In this document: in pieces, positions 7,534 through 16,009 of the stretch
Layout of the letters: each line of letters opens with the position of its first letter
How positions within the stretch are numbered: the first letter of the stretch is position 1
Assembly (NCBI GenBank): GCA_031431475.1
Contig: JANPDL010000025.1
Coordinates: 302,944 to 366,943, forward strand
Source of the DNA: JADCCX01 sp031431475
GTDB lineage: Bacteria > Pseudomonadota > Alphaproteobacteria > Rhizobiales > Beijerinckiaceae
Length of the DNA stretch: 64,000 bases
Direction: 5' to 3'
Position numbers and translations under genes: made by a program
Notes under the pieces: generated by a model
What the model saw: the letters and a program-made list of their open reading frames with translations, nothing else
Database searches by the model: none
What the model was told of the DNA's origin: nothing

Positions 7534-8463
7534 ATGTCGAATACGCAAGGTTCAGCAATACAAGGCTCGGCTCAAGGCTATCTGGCCGATGTTCGCAATG
7601 AGGGTGTGCTTGTCTATGTCAACGGGGCCTTCGTGCCGCGGAACGAGGCCGTGGTCTCGGTTTTCGATTCCGGCTTTGCACTCGGCGATGGGGTCTGGGA
7701 AGGCTTGCGGCTGGTGAAGGGCACACTGATCAGCTTTGATGCCCACCTTGATCGGTTATTCGAGGGCGCGCGCTCGATTGCTCTCGATATCGGATTGTCT
7801 CGCGAAGGCGTGGCCAACGCGGTCCAGGAAACGCTGGATCGCAATGGCATGAAGGATGGTGCGCATGTCCGTCTCATGGTGACGCGTGGCCTGAAATCCA
7901 CGCCGAACCAGGACCCCCGTTTCGTGATCGGGCCAGCGACCATCGTCATTGTCGCCGAGTACAAGAAGCCGAACCCTGAAGCCAAGGCGCGTGGCATGTC
8001 ACTGTTCACATCAACCTTCCGGACCAGTACGCCGGATGCTTTTGATCTGCGCCTGAATTCGCATAGCCGCCTCAACCTGATCCAGGCGCTGATCCAGGCG
8101 ATTAATGCCGGTGCAGACGAAGCCCTGATGCTGGATCCGCGCGGCTTCGTGGCATCTTGCAACTCAACAAATTTTTTCATCATTCGTCGAGGTGAGCTCT
8201 GGACGTCAACGGGAGCCTACAGCTTCAAGGGTATCACCCAACAGAACGTGCTTGATGCGTGGCGGGCGACCGGCAAGACTGCGCGTGAATGCGATTTCAC
8301 TCTTGCGCAGGTCTATTCTGCCGATGAAGCGTTTGTTACTGGCACGTTGGGCGGGGTCACGCCTGTCATACGTATCGATGGTCGCGTCATCGCCGACGGG
8401 AAGCCTGGTCCGCTTACCAGCCATGCAAGCGAAATCTATCTGTCATCGGTTGGTGCCGCTTAA
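7534..8463 (+). CDS. Class IV aminotransferase-like protein lacking the PLP lysine
   Basis: A 309-residue BCAT/D-amino-acid aminotransferase/PabC-fold protein beginning ten bases after the ABC ATPase. Family elements include VYVNGAFVP, FDSGFALGDGVWEG, GADEALMLD, CNSTNFFI and GTLGGVTPV. An ungapped alignment by eye to E. coli PabC (recalled GLKHLNRLEQVL...ADEALVLD) puts N175 of LRLNSHSRLN where the Schiff-base lysine should be, and no lysine lies nearby. The protein may bind PLP non-covalently, use another residue, or be non-catalytic. Operon placement suggests it acts on the imported amino compound. Confidence 0.85.
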   Translation: MSNTQGSAIQGSAQGYLADVRNEGVLVYVNGAFVPRNEAVVSVFDSGFALGDGVWEGLRLVKGTLISFDAHLDRLFEGARSIALDIGLSREGVANAVQETLDRNGMKDGAHVRLMVTRGLKSTPNQDPRFVIGPATIVIVAEYKKPNPEAKARGMSLFTSTFRTSTPDAFDLRLNSHSRLNLIQALIQAINAGADEALMLDPRGFVASCNSTNFFIIRRGELWTSTGAYSFKGITQQNVLDAWRATGKTARECDFTLAQVYSADEAFVTGTLGGVTPVIRIDGRVIADGKPGPLTSHASEIYLSSVGAA

Positions 8464-8486
8464 AGTGGATTGAAGCCGTTCGAAGG

Positions 8487-8648
8487 TTATTCTGCCTCAG
8501 CCCAATCGCGGAGGTCGGCCTCGTGGTGATCCGTTATCGAGGTTCCATCCGGAAGGGGAGCCATTGGCGGCATGGCATCGCCCTTGCTAAACGCGAGAAA
8601 CGGAAATGCGTCATGCCGGTCGATGTAGCTGTGAACAAGCGCCGAATT
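8487..8648 (-). pseudogene. Orphan C-terminal gene fragment
   Basis: After a stop at 8649-8651, a minus-strand frame runs 53 codons to a TAA at 8487-8489 with natural-looking composition (SYIDRHDAFPFLAFSKGD, then DLRDWAEAE at the end). It has no plausible start codon with a ribosome site, so it looks like the tail of a lost gene. The family is not recognised. Confidence 0.3.
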
Positions 8649-8851
8649 TTAGGCCCTTTCGGCTCCCAATCTTGATCCCGCAACCGGGCGAAAATAATTA
8701 AGTTTAGCAAACTCTTGAGGGATTTGCAGCGGGGTCTCACTTCAACGCCTATCCGGGGGCAAATGGCGTACTTATTCACAGGAATAACACCATCCGTGCG
8801 TCGGGAGGCTGCCGAGAGCAGCACAAGCTGCGTATCCGTGAGTTTGGTCAT
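8534..8851 (-). pseudogene. DUF3489-like gene, intact 5' end and diverged remainder
   Basis: The ATG at 8851 follows an AAGGAT ribosome site and the product begins MTKLTDTQLVLLSAASRRTDG, the hallmark N-terminus of small DUF3489 proteins. After about 22 residues the sequence no longer resembles the family (no helix pair of the GGAAxKVxxxLLxxGL type). I therefore read it as a truncated or recombined copy. It shares DNA with the orphan fragment above in another frame. Confidence 0.5.
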
Positions 8852-9302
8852 GGTAAGATCCTTGGCTGTTGGTAACGGCTCATGCCGTCACCAGCGCAAC
8901 CCCGCGGACAATCAGTCGGCAGGGTGGATCTCGGGCACATCTCGCGGGGGCCTCGATCGCACACAGCAATGCTTGCCGTGCGCCGACAATCCAGTGCAAC
9001 ATCGGGCGTCGCATTTCAGAATGACGGAAGACGCCAGCCTCTGGGGTAAGGGAACCCCGAGCGGCTGACAGGCGCATTGCGAACCAGTCTCAGGCCGCAA
9101 TCCAACCGGTCTGCTCGCGGGACATTGGAAATGATGTGGAAAGTCCGCAAAATTGCCTGCAGAAACCGCCGCTCAAAGGGCCGGAACATGGCGCGTGAAC
9201 AGGGCTGCTTTCGCACGCCACAGAACCACCAGACCGACTAACCGGCGGAACTTTCGGCACAATTTCCCAAGTCTGCGCTCAGACAATAGCGGAGGGAGTG
9301 GG
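8852..9302. other. Gene-free stretch against the tRNA 3' end
   Basis: No convincing gene is present on either strand. The short open frames here lack ribosome sites and family resemblance. The stretch joins the DUF3489 remnant to the 3' end of the CAT tRNA gene, the usual side for site-specific integration. I found no obvious second copy of the tRNA end in it. Confidence 0.5.
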
Positions 9303-9378
9303 TGGTGGGTCCTGTAGGACTCGAACCTACAACCAGACCGTTATGAGCGGTCGGCTCTAACCATTGAGCTAAGGACCC
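9303..9378 (-). tRNA. tRNA with CAT anticodon, probably tRNA-Ile2 (lysidine-modified)
   Basis: A full cloverleaf on the minus strand: acceptor GGGTCCT pairs with AGGACCC, anticodon stem GACCG/CGGTC encloses loop CTCATAA, the T-arm contains GGTTCGAGTCC, and CCA is encoded (9303-9305). The CAT anticodon fits elongator Met or Ile2. The beginning GGGTCCTTAGCTCAATGG resembles the Ile2 isoacceptor more than elongator tRNA-Met, and it is not the initiator, whose first pair differs. Confidence 0.9.
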
Positions 9379-9428
9379 TGTGCTGTGGGGATATCGGCGG
9401 CGCTGGACGCAGTCAACGCCTGTTATTT

Positions 9429-9809
9429 TCAAAGCCAGAGAGGCGATGTGAAAATGCCTATGGTTGTGCCTAGCGCCAGGACCCAGAGCGCTGATCTGAG
9501 TAACGGGCGGTCGTAAATATAGGCCGCAGTGTAGGCGATCCTGAACCCGACATAGACCATCGCCAGCATATCCACCGTGACGCGCGGCCCGACTTTCATC
9601 TCCGCCAGCAGCACCGCCACGGCGAACAGTGGAAACGCTTCGAAGCTGTTTTGATGCGCAGCGTAGGCGCGCCGTGCCATCCCTTCATAGCTATGGGCCC
9701 GTGTTCGAGGATCGTGATTGTCGTAGGATCCACCGAGTTTTTTGGCGATTCCAGTGGTCACCAGTGGCATCAGGGCGGTCAGCAAAACACACCAGAGGGC
9801 AATTGTCAT
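9429..9809 (-). CDS. MAPEG-family membrane protein
   Basis: A 126-residue integral membrane protein of the MAPEG superfamily (membrane-associated proteins in eicosanoid and glutathione metabolism). Four hydrophobic segments are visible, with the family pattern ARRAYAAHQNSFEAFPLFA at about residues 45-63 and FRIAYTAAYIYDRPLLR later. Bacterial members are poorly characterised and may be glutathione-dependent. The length matches the family. It stands alone between the tRNA gene and a divergent lipoprotein gene. Confidence 0.85.
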   Translation of the reverse strand: MTIALWCVLLTALMPLVTTGIAKKLGGSYDNHDPRTRAHSYEGMARRAYAAHQNSFEAFPLFAVAVLLAEMKVGPRVTVDMLAMVYVGFRIAYTAAYIYDRPLLRSALWVLALGTTIGIFTSPLWL

Positions 9810-9983
9810 AGTTCAGTCCCAAAAATGCCGTTCTATCCATGTTATCGGCTTTTGTTCATCCAAAGAGTGATACGCATCAACGAACGATGTGGATGCAGTG
9901 TCTGTGTGCGGCCCTTCACGGCATCAGAATATCAGGATTGGCCCTTGATTGTGTATCTGGCCACCATAAAGTTCAGGCGTACA

Positions 9984-10691
9984 ATGCGGAATCATGGCAT
10001 GATAATTGGTAAGTATTTTCTCAAGGCTGGTGCGGCCAGTATTCTGGCTCTTGCGCTGACCGCCTGCGACGGCTCCAGCCGCTTTTCGGATTTTGGTGGT
10101 TCCAGACAGGCCGTCGCGCCGCCGCCGCGTGCGCAGACCTTCACGCCGGCACCGACGGGCCGGGTTGATTCCACGCCTTTGCCGCCGCTTGGCGGTGCCA
10201 ATCCTGCGTTGGGAGGCCTCCCACCTGCTGGTCCCGGCGGCGTGACCGCGACGCCCGGTATCCCACCGATTGGCTCCAGCGTTCCCATCGATCCCGAGCC
10301 GCCTCGTGCGCCGCCGCGTCAGGCCGCGCCTGTCTTGCCGGAGCCCGCGCCGACACCGCCTCCGCAGGTTGCGGCACGTCCGGAAACGGTCCCGCCTTCG
10401 TCCGGCGCACCGACGCGCTCGAGCGTTACCGGGAGCTGGACCGCACGGGAAGCCAGTGGCAGCAATTGCAAGATGACGCTCTCGAGCACGCCGACGCTGG
10501 ATCTCTACAAAGCATCATCATCGGGTTGCCAGTCCCGCGAGTTGCAGCGCGTTTCAGCGTGGGAACTGCGCGGCGATGAGGTATATCTTTATGAGGCTGG
10601 CGGTGGCGTCGCGGCTCGGCTGAAGCAGGCCGGTCGCAATTTCGAAGGCTCAGCCGCCAAAACAGGGGCACCCGTCAGCCTGCAGAAATAA
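9984..10691 (+). CDS. Lipoprotein with AprI/Inh-type protease-inhibitor domain
   Basis: A 235-residue secreted protein. The signal ends in a lipobox (LALTAC, Cys near residue 26), a long Pro/Ala-rich linker covers about residues 40-140, and the C-terminal 90 residues (VTGSWTAREASGSNCKMTLS onward) resemble the AprI/Inh metalloprotease-inhibitor beta-barrel. I start at ATG 9984, preceded by AGG at a good distance. ATG 9999 is possible. The frame stays open upstream to 9651, but that part overlaps the divergent MAPEG gene. Expected location is a lipid-anchored periplasmic protein. No partner protease gene is nearby. Confidence 0.75.
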   Translation: MRNHGMIIGKYFLKAGAASILALALTACDGSSRFSDFGGSRQAVAPPPRAQTFTPAPTGRVDSTPLPPLGGANPALGGLPPAGPGGVTATPGIPPIGSSVPIDPEPPRAPPRQAAPVLPEPAPTPPPQVAARPETVPPSSGAPTRSSVTGSWTAREASGSNCKMTLSSTPTLDLYKASSSGCQSRELQRVSAWELRGDEVYLYEAGGGVAARLKQAGRNFEGSAAKTGAPVSLQK

Positions 10692-10695
10692 AAGT

Positions 10696-12000
10696 TCAGG
10701 CCGCAGCGACAGCGAAGGTGACGCTTTCACTGTCCATTTCCCGCTCGTCAGGTGTGGCCGAGAAGTGATCCGGACCGTCTCCATGGGCACGCCAGCCAGT
10801 CTCGATAGCCACGCCGGTCTGCTCTGACTCTTTGCGCCATGCGCGTGCAACGCCAAAACCGGACAAAGCCAGCAGCCCTCGTGGTGACAATGTCGCCTCG
10901 ATTTGCGCCACCGTGCGCGGCAGCGCCGTACCGACCGGATGCGTATAGAAACGCGGTATCCGCAGGCGCGCCCGGTGGCTATCGCGCAGCAAGGACCAGA
11001 GTGCGGTTTCGCCCAGTGACAGCAGTTCTGTCACACGCCCCGGTGAGATCGGCGGACGGGCGGTTTCGAGATCACGGGTCACGACAATCGTGTCCCGCAA
11101 CGCGAGCCCCAGCACCTTGCGGATGTCAGACTCCACAGTTGCTGGGAGCACGACAATGGCTTCCGGGCAAGCAGTCATCTGCGTGCGCAACACCGTTGGT
11201 TCGAATGGTCCGTGCAAGGTCACCATTGTGCCACTGATGAGCGGTGCCGCGACAGTTGATACGAACCCTGCAGCGGAAACCGGCGCAAATGTAGCTATGA
11301 TCGCACCCCGCCCCGTTAGCCCCGAGATCGCCGAGAGTGCGAGCGCATCGCTGATGACCTGACCATGCGTCCGCATATGAGCGGTGACGCTATCGGCAGA
11401 TCTGTCGAGTGTGATGAGGGCAGGGGCCGTGGACATGTTCATCGGCATGGGATCGTCGGAAAGTTCGGAGTCCTTCCAGTCGTCCAGTGAAACGACGCCT
11501 TCCGGCGCGTGAGGACCGTAGGCACAAATGAAGCGGACACCATAGAAGCGGCTGGCGGCCTCCCGCGCTGCTTCCGACGGATGGAAATCGGCATAGCGAT
11601 TGACCGTGATGATCGCTTTCGCTCCGGTCACTTCTGCTGCTGTCTGGATTTCGCGGGCATTGGCCACGACAGAGACAGGGCAAGGCACCAGCCCTGCGGA
11701 GATCAGGCCGAGCAGTGATGCAACGCCATCCACGCAATTGGGCATTGCAACGATCACCGCATCGCCCTGATGCAAGCCGAGCGACAGCATTTGCCGCGCG
11801 AAATGCGTGACCAGAGCACCGAATTCACCGGCGTTGGTGGCCTTGGGCCTCAGGTCAGACCATGTCTCGATATCCAGCGCATCGATGAAGCTGCGCCGCC
11901 CCGGACGTGCCCGCACGGCGGTATCCACCAGTGCATCCAGCGTCAGATGCGCCCATGTTCCATGCAGTCGCCGCTCTTCGGACTTGCTCTTGTCGTTCAT
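10696..12000 (-). CDS. Degenerate AMP-binding (ANL) superfamily protein
   Basis: A 434-residue protein resembling only the large N-terminal domain of acyl-CoA synthetases (GDAVIVAMPNCVDGVASLLGL, then GAKAIITV). The ATP P-loop normally reading TSGTTGxPKG is degraded to ITLDRSADSVTAHMRTHG. The small C-terminal domain with its catalytic lysine is not recognisable. The start at 12000 has an AGGCGG ribosome site; an upstream extension would overlap the preceding gene. It lies 49 bases after a peptide-binding protein gene on the same strand. A structural or ligand-binding role, or decay, is more likely than adenylation. Confidence 0.65.
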   Translation of the reverse strand: MNDKSKSEERRLHGTWAHLTLDALVDTAVRARPGRRSFIDALDIETWSDLRPKATNAGEFGALVTHFARQMLSLGLHQGDAVIVAMPNCVDGVASLLGLISAGLVPCPVSVVANAREIQTAAEVTGAKAIITVNRYADFHPSEAAREAASRFYGVRFICAYGPHAPEGVVSLDDWKDSELSDDPMPMNMSTAPALITLDRSADSVTAHMRTHGQVISDALALSAISGLTGRGAIIATFAPVSAAGFVSTVAAPLISGTMVTLHGPFEPTVLRTQMTACPEAIVVLPATVESDIRKVLGLALRDTIVVTRDLETARPPISPGRVTELLSLGETALWSLLRDSHRARLRIPRFYTHPVGTALPRTVAQIEATLSPRGLLALSGFGVARAWRKESEQTGVAIETGWRAHGDGPDHFSATPDEREMDSESVTFAVAAA

Positions 12001-12049
12001 CGTCCGCCTGCCCGTGGGAAGTGATTCCACAATGCACTGTAATACAGCA

Positions 12050-13885
12050 TCATTGCCGCCACCATGTCTCAAAATTGATATCGAATCGGGGTGTTCTACT
12101 GAATCTTTTCAGGTCAGTCTGCCGCGCCATCCACCGCTCGGGTGCAAAATACAACGGCAGGACGTAGTGTCCGGAGAGAAGTGTGCGATCCAGCGCGCGC
12201 ACTGCAGCCACAAAATCTTCCCGTGTCGCGGCCTTGCGCAGGGCTTCCAGCATCGCATCGACGGCGGGGGATTTGACACCTGCGTAATTGAGGCTGGCCT
12301 CGCGGTCCGCTGATGCCGAAGAAAAGCGGTTGGGCTGCTCGGTGCCGGGCGAGGCAGTAACGCCGTAGCTCCAGATCAGCGTGTCGAAATCAAAAGTGCG
12401 CAACCTCCGCCAGTAGGCACTTGAATCAATGAAGCGCACCTGCAGCGTAATGCCGACCGGGCGCAAGGCATCTGCAAACGCCAGGCCGATGCGCTCCTGA
12501 TCACGTGACAACGCCAGAAACTCGATGGACAGTGGCGCGCCGGTCTTTTCGCTGATGATCTGGCCATTGGTCTGAACATAGCCCGCCGCCTTCAGTCCGG
12601 CTATGGCAGCCTGCATGCGCTGGCGGTCACGGCCGGATCCATCGGATTGCGGCGGTGTCCATTGGCCTTTCAGGATATCGTCGCTGATGGCCGAAGCGTA
12701 AGGCTGGAGCAGGGCCAGTTCAAGCTCCGACGCAGGCTTGCCGACCGAGGACAACTCGGACTGATCAAAGAAGCTCTTCTGCCGTGTGTAGATGCCCTGG
12801 AAAAGATTGCGGTTCAGCCATTCGAAATCGAACAGTTCAGTCAGCGCGGCCCGCACGCGCGGGTCTGAAAGCTGGGATTTGCGCGTATTGAACACGATGC
12901 CTGTCATACCCCGCGGTGCTTCAAATTTCAGCTGCTCGCGGATGATCTTACCATCACGCACCGCTGGAAACACATAGCCATCCGCCCAGCGACCGGGATC
13001 GGCTTCAAAGCGGACATCATAGAGTCCTACTTTGAAAGCTTCGAACAGCGCATTGCTGTCACGGTAGAAATCGACACGGATCTCATCAAAATTGTGGTGC
13101 CCGCGCAGAATTGGCAGGTCTTTGCCCCAGAAGTCAGGGTTGCGCTTCAGCGTGAAGGATTTGCCCGGCTCTAGCCCTGCCAGTTGGTAGGGGCCGGTTC
13201 CAAGCGGCGGCTTGAAGGATGGCTGCTCAAACGTCTCCGGTTTGACATCATGACGTGCCAGCACCGGCAACAGGGCCAGCAACATGGGCAATTCGCCATC
13301 TGAATCGCTGAAGATAAAGCGGATTGTCCGGTTGTCCGAAAGAACAATGTCCTTGACCCGGCGATAAGCAGTGCGCTGGGCAGGGCGGCCTTTTTCGCGC
13401 AGCAGTTCGAACGTGAATTTAACGTCCTCCGACGTTACCGGTTTGCCATCGGAGAACCGCGCCGCCGCATTCAGCCTGAACTCCACCCATGTCCGGTCCG
13501 GGCCAGTCTCGATGCTCTCCGCCACAAGGCCGTAAAGCGTAAACGGCTCGTCCAGCGAGCGCATCATCAAAGGCTGCACGATCAGCGTGTTGATGCCGCT
13601 GCCGCCGCTCACCTCCGGCACCGCGCCGCGTGCAATGTAGGGGTTCATGCTGTCGAAGGTGCCAAGCTGGCCAACGACCAGACGTCCGCCTTTCGGCGCG
13701 TCCGGATTCGCAAAGGGCAGATGCGTGAAATCGCGCGGCAGGGCGGGTTGCCCGTGGCGGGCAATGCCGTGCGAGGGTTGAGCAAAGGCAGCAGTTGTCG
13801 CTGCCAGCATCGCAAGTAATGCTGCAAACTGCAGACTCTGTCTGCACTCCCGCGACACCAACCTATTAAAAACACGCCGAATCAT
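12050..13885 (-). CDS. Family 5 solute-binding protein, YejA-like (oligopeptide ABC receptor)
   Basis: A 611-residue periplasmic binding protein with a cleavable leader ending AAFAQ near residue 36. The mature start HGIARHGQPALPRDFTHLPF and NPDAPKGG is typical of YejA-type receptors. The DppA/OppA family signature region includes FRLNAAARFSDGKPVTSEDV at about residues 138-157. Matching permease and ATPase genes are not adjacent, so it probably works with a transporter encoded elsewhere. The ligand class (peptides, including microcin-like peptides in E. coli) is known for the family only. Confidence 0.88.
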   Translation of the reverse strand: MIRRVFNRLVSRECRQSLQFAALLAMLAATTAAFAQPSHGIARHGQPALPRDFTHLPFANPDAPKGGRLVVGQLGTFDSMNPYIARGAVPEVSGGSGINTLIVQPLMMRSLDEPFTLYGLVAESIETGPDRTWVEFRLNAAARFSDGKPVTSEDVKFTFELLREKGRPAQRTAYRRVKDIVLSDNRTIRFIFSDSDGELPMLLALLPVLARHDVKPETFEQPSFKPPLGTGPYQLAGLEPGKSFTLKRNPDFWGKDLPILRGHHNFDEIRVDFYRDSNALFEAFKVGLYDVRFEADPGRWADGYVFPAVRDGKIIREQLKFEAPRGMTGIVFNTRKSQLSDPRVRAALTELFDFEWLNRNLFQGIYTRQKSFFDQSELSSVGKPASELELALLQPYASAISDDILKGQWTPPQSDGSGRDRQRMQAAIAGLKAAGYVQTNGQIISEKTGAPLSIEFLALSRDQERIGLAFADALRPVGITLQVRFIDSSAYWRRLRTFDFDTLIWSYGVTASPGTEQPNRFSSASADREASLNYAGVKSPAVDAMLEALRKAATREDFVAAVRALDRTLLSGHYVLPLYFAPERWMARQTDLKRFSRTPRFDINFETWWRQ

Positions 13886-14105
13886 TCCTGCAAGATATCA
13901 CGCCGCAAAGGCCTGTCCGCCATCCCAATGGATAGTTTGTGCGGGTTCAGGGGGGATGCTCCCGAGAATTTCATCAGGGAGTGGCGTGGATGCACTGGTT
14001 TCCCACACAAAGACCCGCTAAAGGCCTTCAAAGATTCATGGTTCTGCCGCAAGCGCTATAGATGGCGGATATGAACCGAAGTCCGATGTTTCGAAGGATA
14101 CCACA

Positions 14106-14891
14106 ATGAAGTCGATGATTTTCGCGCGCGGGTTCTCAGTCGCCGCATGTTTCGCGGCCATGGCGACCATCACCACGCCGCTTTTCGCCCAGCAGGCGCA
14201 GCCACCGCGTCCGGCTGGCCAGCAGCCGCGTCCGGCCCAGCCTGCGGCTCCGCAGCCTGCACCCGCCGCCGGTGCGGCCATCGTCAACTTGAAGGCCGAT
14301 CCCAACCAGACGGAGTGGACCAAGGTCTGCGGCAAGGACCCCGCCACCAACCGCGAGACCTGCTATACCACACGCGATTTTGTGGCCGAGAACGATACGC
14401 CTGTGCTTGCCATCGCCGTCTACGAGACCAAGGGTGAAGGCAACAAGGTAGATCGTCAGGTGCGCTATCTTCTGCCGCTGACTTTCCTGCTCCAGCCCGG
14501 TGTCCGCAGTTCGATTGACGGCAGCCAGCCGATTGCAGGCCGCTACACGATTTGTGTACAGAACGGCTGCTTCGCCGAATTCACAATCGCCGACCCTGTA
14601 TTTGCCAGGATGAAGACCGCGCAGACCTTGACTTTGCAGGTCCAAAACCAGGCTGCGCGCGAGGTCAGTTTCGTGATACCGCTCGCTGGCTTTGCCAAGG
14701 GCGTGGACGGTCAGCCGATTGATCCAGCCGTGCTGGAAGAGCAGCAGAAAAAAATTCAAGAAGAATTGCAGAAGCGTTCCGACCAGATGCGCCAGCAAAT
14801 TCAGGGCGGTGCAGCACCTGCTCCGGGCGGCGCACCTGCTCCGGCGGCACCAGCACCTGCACCTGCCGCTCCAGCAGCGCCGAAGCCCTGA
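14106..14891 (+). CDS. IalB-family (invasion-associated locus B) secreted protein
   Basis: A 261-residue periplasmic protein with a signal peptide ending TTPLFAQQ near residue 30, a Pro/Gln/Ala-rich segment, and the IalB domain (WTKVCGKDPATNRETCYTTR, then GRYTICVQNGCFAEF). Paired cysteines, Cys-Gly-Lys and Glu-Thr-Cys plus CVQNGC, are conserved family features. The tail is alanine/proline-rich after a short coiled-coil segment (EEQQKKIQEELQKR). Family members are common in Hyphomicrobiales; their role outside Bartonella is unclear. A terminator follows. Confidence 0.85.
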   Translation: MKSMIFARGFSVAACFAAMATITTPLFAQQAQPPRPAGQQPRPAQPAAPQPAPAAGAAIVNLKADPNQTEWTKVCGKDPATNRETCYTTRDFVAENDTPVLAIAVYETKGEGNKVDRQVRYLLPLTFLLQPGVRSSIDGSQPIAGRYTICVQNGCFAEFTIADPVFARMKTAQTLTLQVQNQAAREVSFVIPLAGFAKGVDGQPIDPAVLEEQQKKIQEELQKRSDQMRQQIQGGAAPAPGGAPAPAAPAPAPAAPAAPKP

Positions 14892-14914
14892 TCAGTCGAC
14901 GCCTTCCCAGAATA

Positions 14915-14946
14915 AAAAACCGCCGGGCGCAAACCCGGCGGTTTTT
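14915..14946. terminator. Bidirectional intrinsic terminator
   Basis: A perfect hairpin has arms AAAAACCGCCGGG (14915-14927) and CCCGGCGGTTTTT (14934-14946) with a 6-base loop. It lies between the convergent IalB and quinone oxidoreductase genes and can end transcription from both sides. Confidence 0.9.
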
Positions 14947-14965
14947 ATTTGTCGGGAATGCGCTC

Positions 14966-15940
14966 TCAGGGAATGAGAACCGTCGAACCCGTGGTCTGGC
15001 GGCTTTCCAGTGCGCGATGCGCATCAGCAGCCTTGGCCAGGGGGAATCTGCTGTTGACCGGAATCTTCACCGCACCATTGCTAACGACGCGGAACAGGTT
15101 GCGTGCCATCGCCCGCAAGGTGTCCGTGTCCGCGATATAGGCAAACAATGTTGGGCGCGTGACATAAAGAGAGCCTTTGCCGGAGAGAATACCGATATTG
15201 AAGGCTTCCACCGGACCCGAAGCATTGCCAAAGCTTGCGAGAAGGCCGAATTTGCGCAGGCTGTCGAGTGAAGCCATGAACGTCGCCTTGCCGACGCCAT
15301 CATAGACCACGTCCGCGCCCACGCCTTTGGTGATCTCGCGCACACGCTTCGCGATATCCTCGCTCGACGTGTCGATCACGTGATGACAACCAAGCTTCTT
15401 GGCGATCTTCGCTTTCTCCTTGCCACCGACCGTGCCGATGACGGTGGCGCCGATCTCACGCGCCCACTGGCAGAGAATCTGCCCTGTTCCGCCCGCTGCG
15501 GCGTGTATGACAGCGACGTGACCCTTCTTGAGCTTGAACGTCCGCTTCAGCAGATATTCTGCGGTGAGCCCCTTCAGCATCATGCCAGCCGCCGTGTCAT
15601 AGGAGACGGTCTTCGGAATCTTCACGAGAATTTTCGTGTCGATCACGCGCTCCTCGGAATATGCACCGAGCTGCGAGACATAGGCCACGCGGTCGCCGAC
15701 CTTGAAGTCCGTCACGCCTTTGCCGAGCGCAACGACGTCGCCAGCGCCTTCATTGCCCATCACGAAAGGCATAGACGGTGCTGGATAGAGTCCGGTGCGG
15801 AAATAGACGTCGATGAAATTCAGGCCGACAGCCTTGTTGCGCACCGTGACTTGTCCAGCTCCGGGCTTGGGCGTCGGCATGTCCTCGAAGATCATCTTCT
15901 CGGGTCCGCCGACCTCGTGGATGCGCATGACTTTAGGCAC
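14966..15940 (-). CDS. qor: NADPH:quinone oxidoreductase, zinc-independent MDR family
   Basis: A 324-residue medium-chain dehydrogenase/reductase. N-terminal GroES-like part (KAVGLNFIDVYFRTGLYP), then the nucleotide-binding motif HAAAGGTGQILCQWA at about residues 147-161 and VYDGVGKATF. Structural and catalytic zinc cysteines are absent, as in quinone oxidoreductases. The GTG start at 15940 has GGAGA six bases upstream; ATG 15928 is an alternative. It catalyses one-electron or hydride reduction of quinones with NADPH in the cytoplasm. Confidence 0.88.
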   Translation of the reverse strand: MPKVMRIHEVGGPEKMIFEDMPTPKPGAGQVTVRNKAVGLNFIDVYFRTGLYPAPSMPFVMGNEGAGDVVALGKGVTDFKVGDRVAYVSQLGAYSEERVIDTKILVKIPKTVSYDTAAGMMLKGLTAEYLLKRTFKLKKGHVAVIHAAAGGTGQILCQWAREIGATVIGTVGGKEKAKIAKKLGCHHVIDTSSEDIAKRVREITKGVGADVVYDGVGKATFMASLDSLRKFGLLASFGNASGPVEAFNIGILSGKGSLYVTRPTLFAYIADTDTLRAMARNLFRVVSNGAVKIPVNSRFPLAKAADAHRALESRQTTGSTVLIP

Positions 15941-16009
15941 TGGCTATCTCCATCGTTTCGGTCTGGAGTAAGTTATGCGCTTGTAGCCGCAGATCCGGCA
16001 AGGCCCGCT

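Noticed and set aside
9238..9432. Minus-strand frame over the CAT tRNA gene
   Set aside because: It is the tRNA itself read as protein (GSSPTGP-type end); the cloverleaf explains the sequence fully.
9651..9983. N-terminal extension of the AprI-like lipoprotein
   Set aside because: The extension overlaps the opposite-strand MAPEG gene and puts the lipoprotein signal in the middle of the protein.
12050..13885. Complete peptide ABC transporter operon
   Set aside because: Only the receptor gene is present; the neighbour is an ANL-like protein, not a permease or ATPase.
13886..14105. Possible small RNA or regulatory element in the gap
   Set aside because: No stable hairpin with a T-run or conserved motif was seen.
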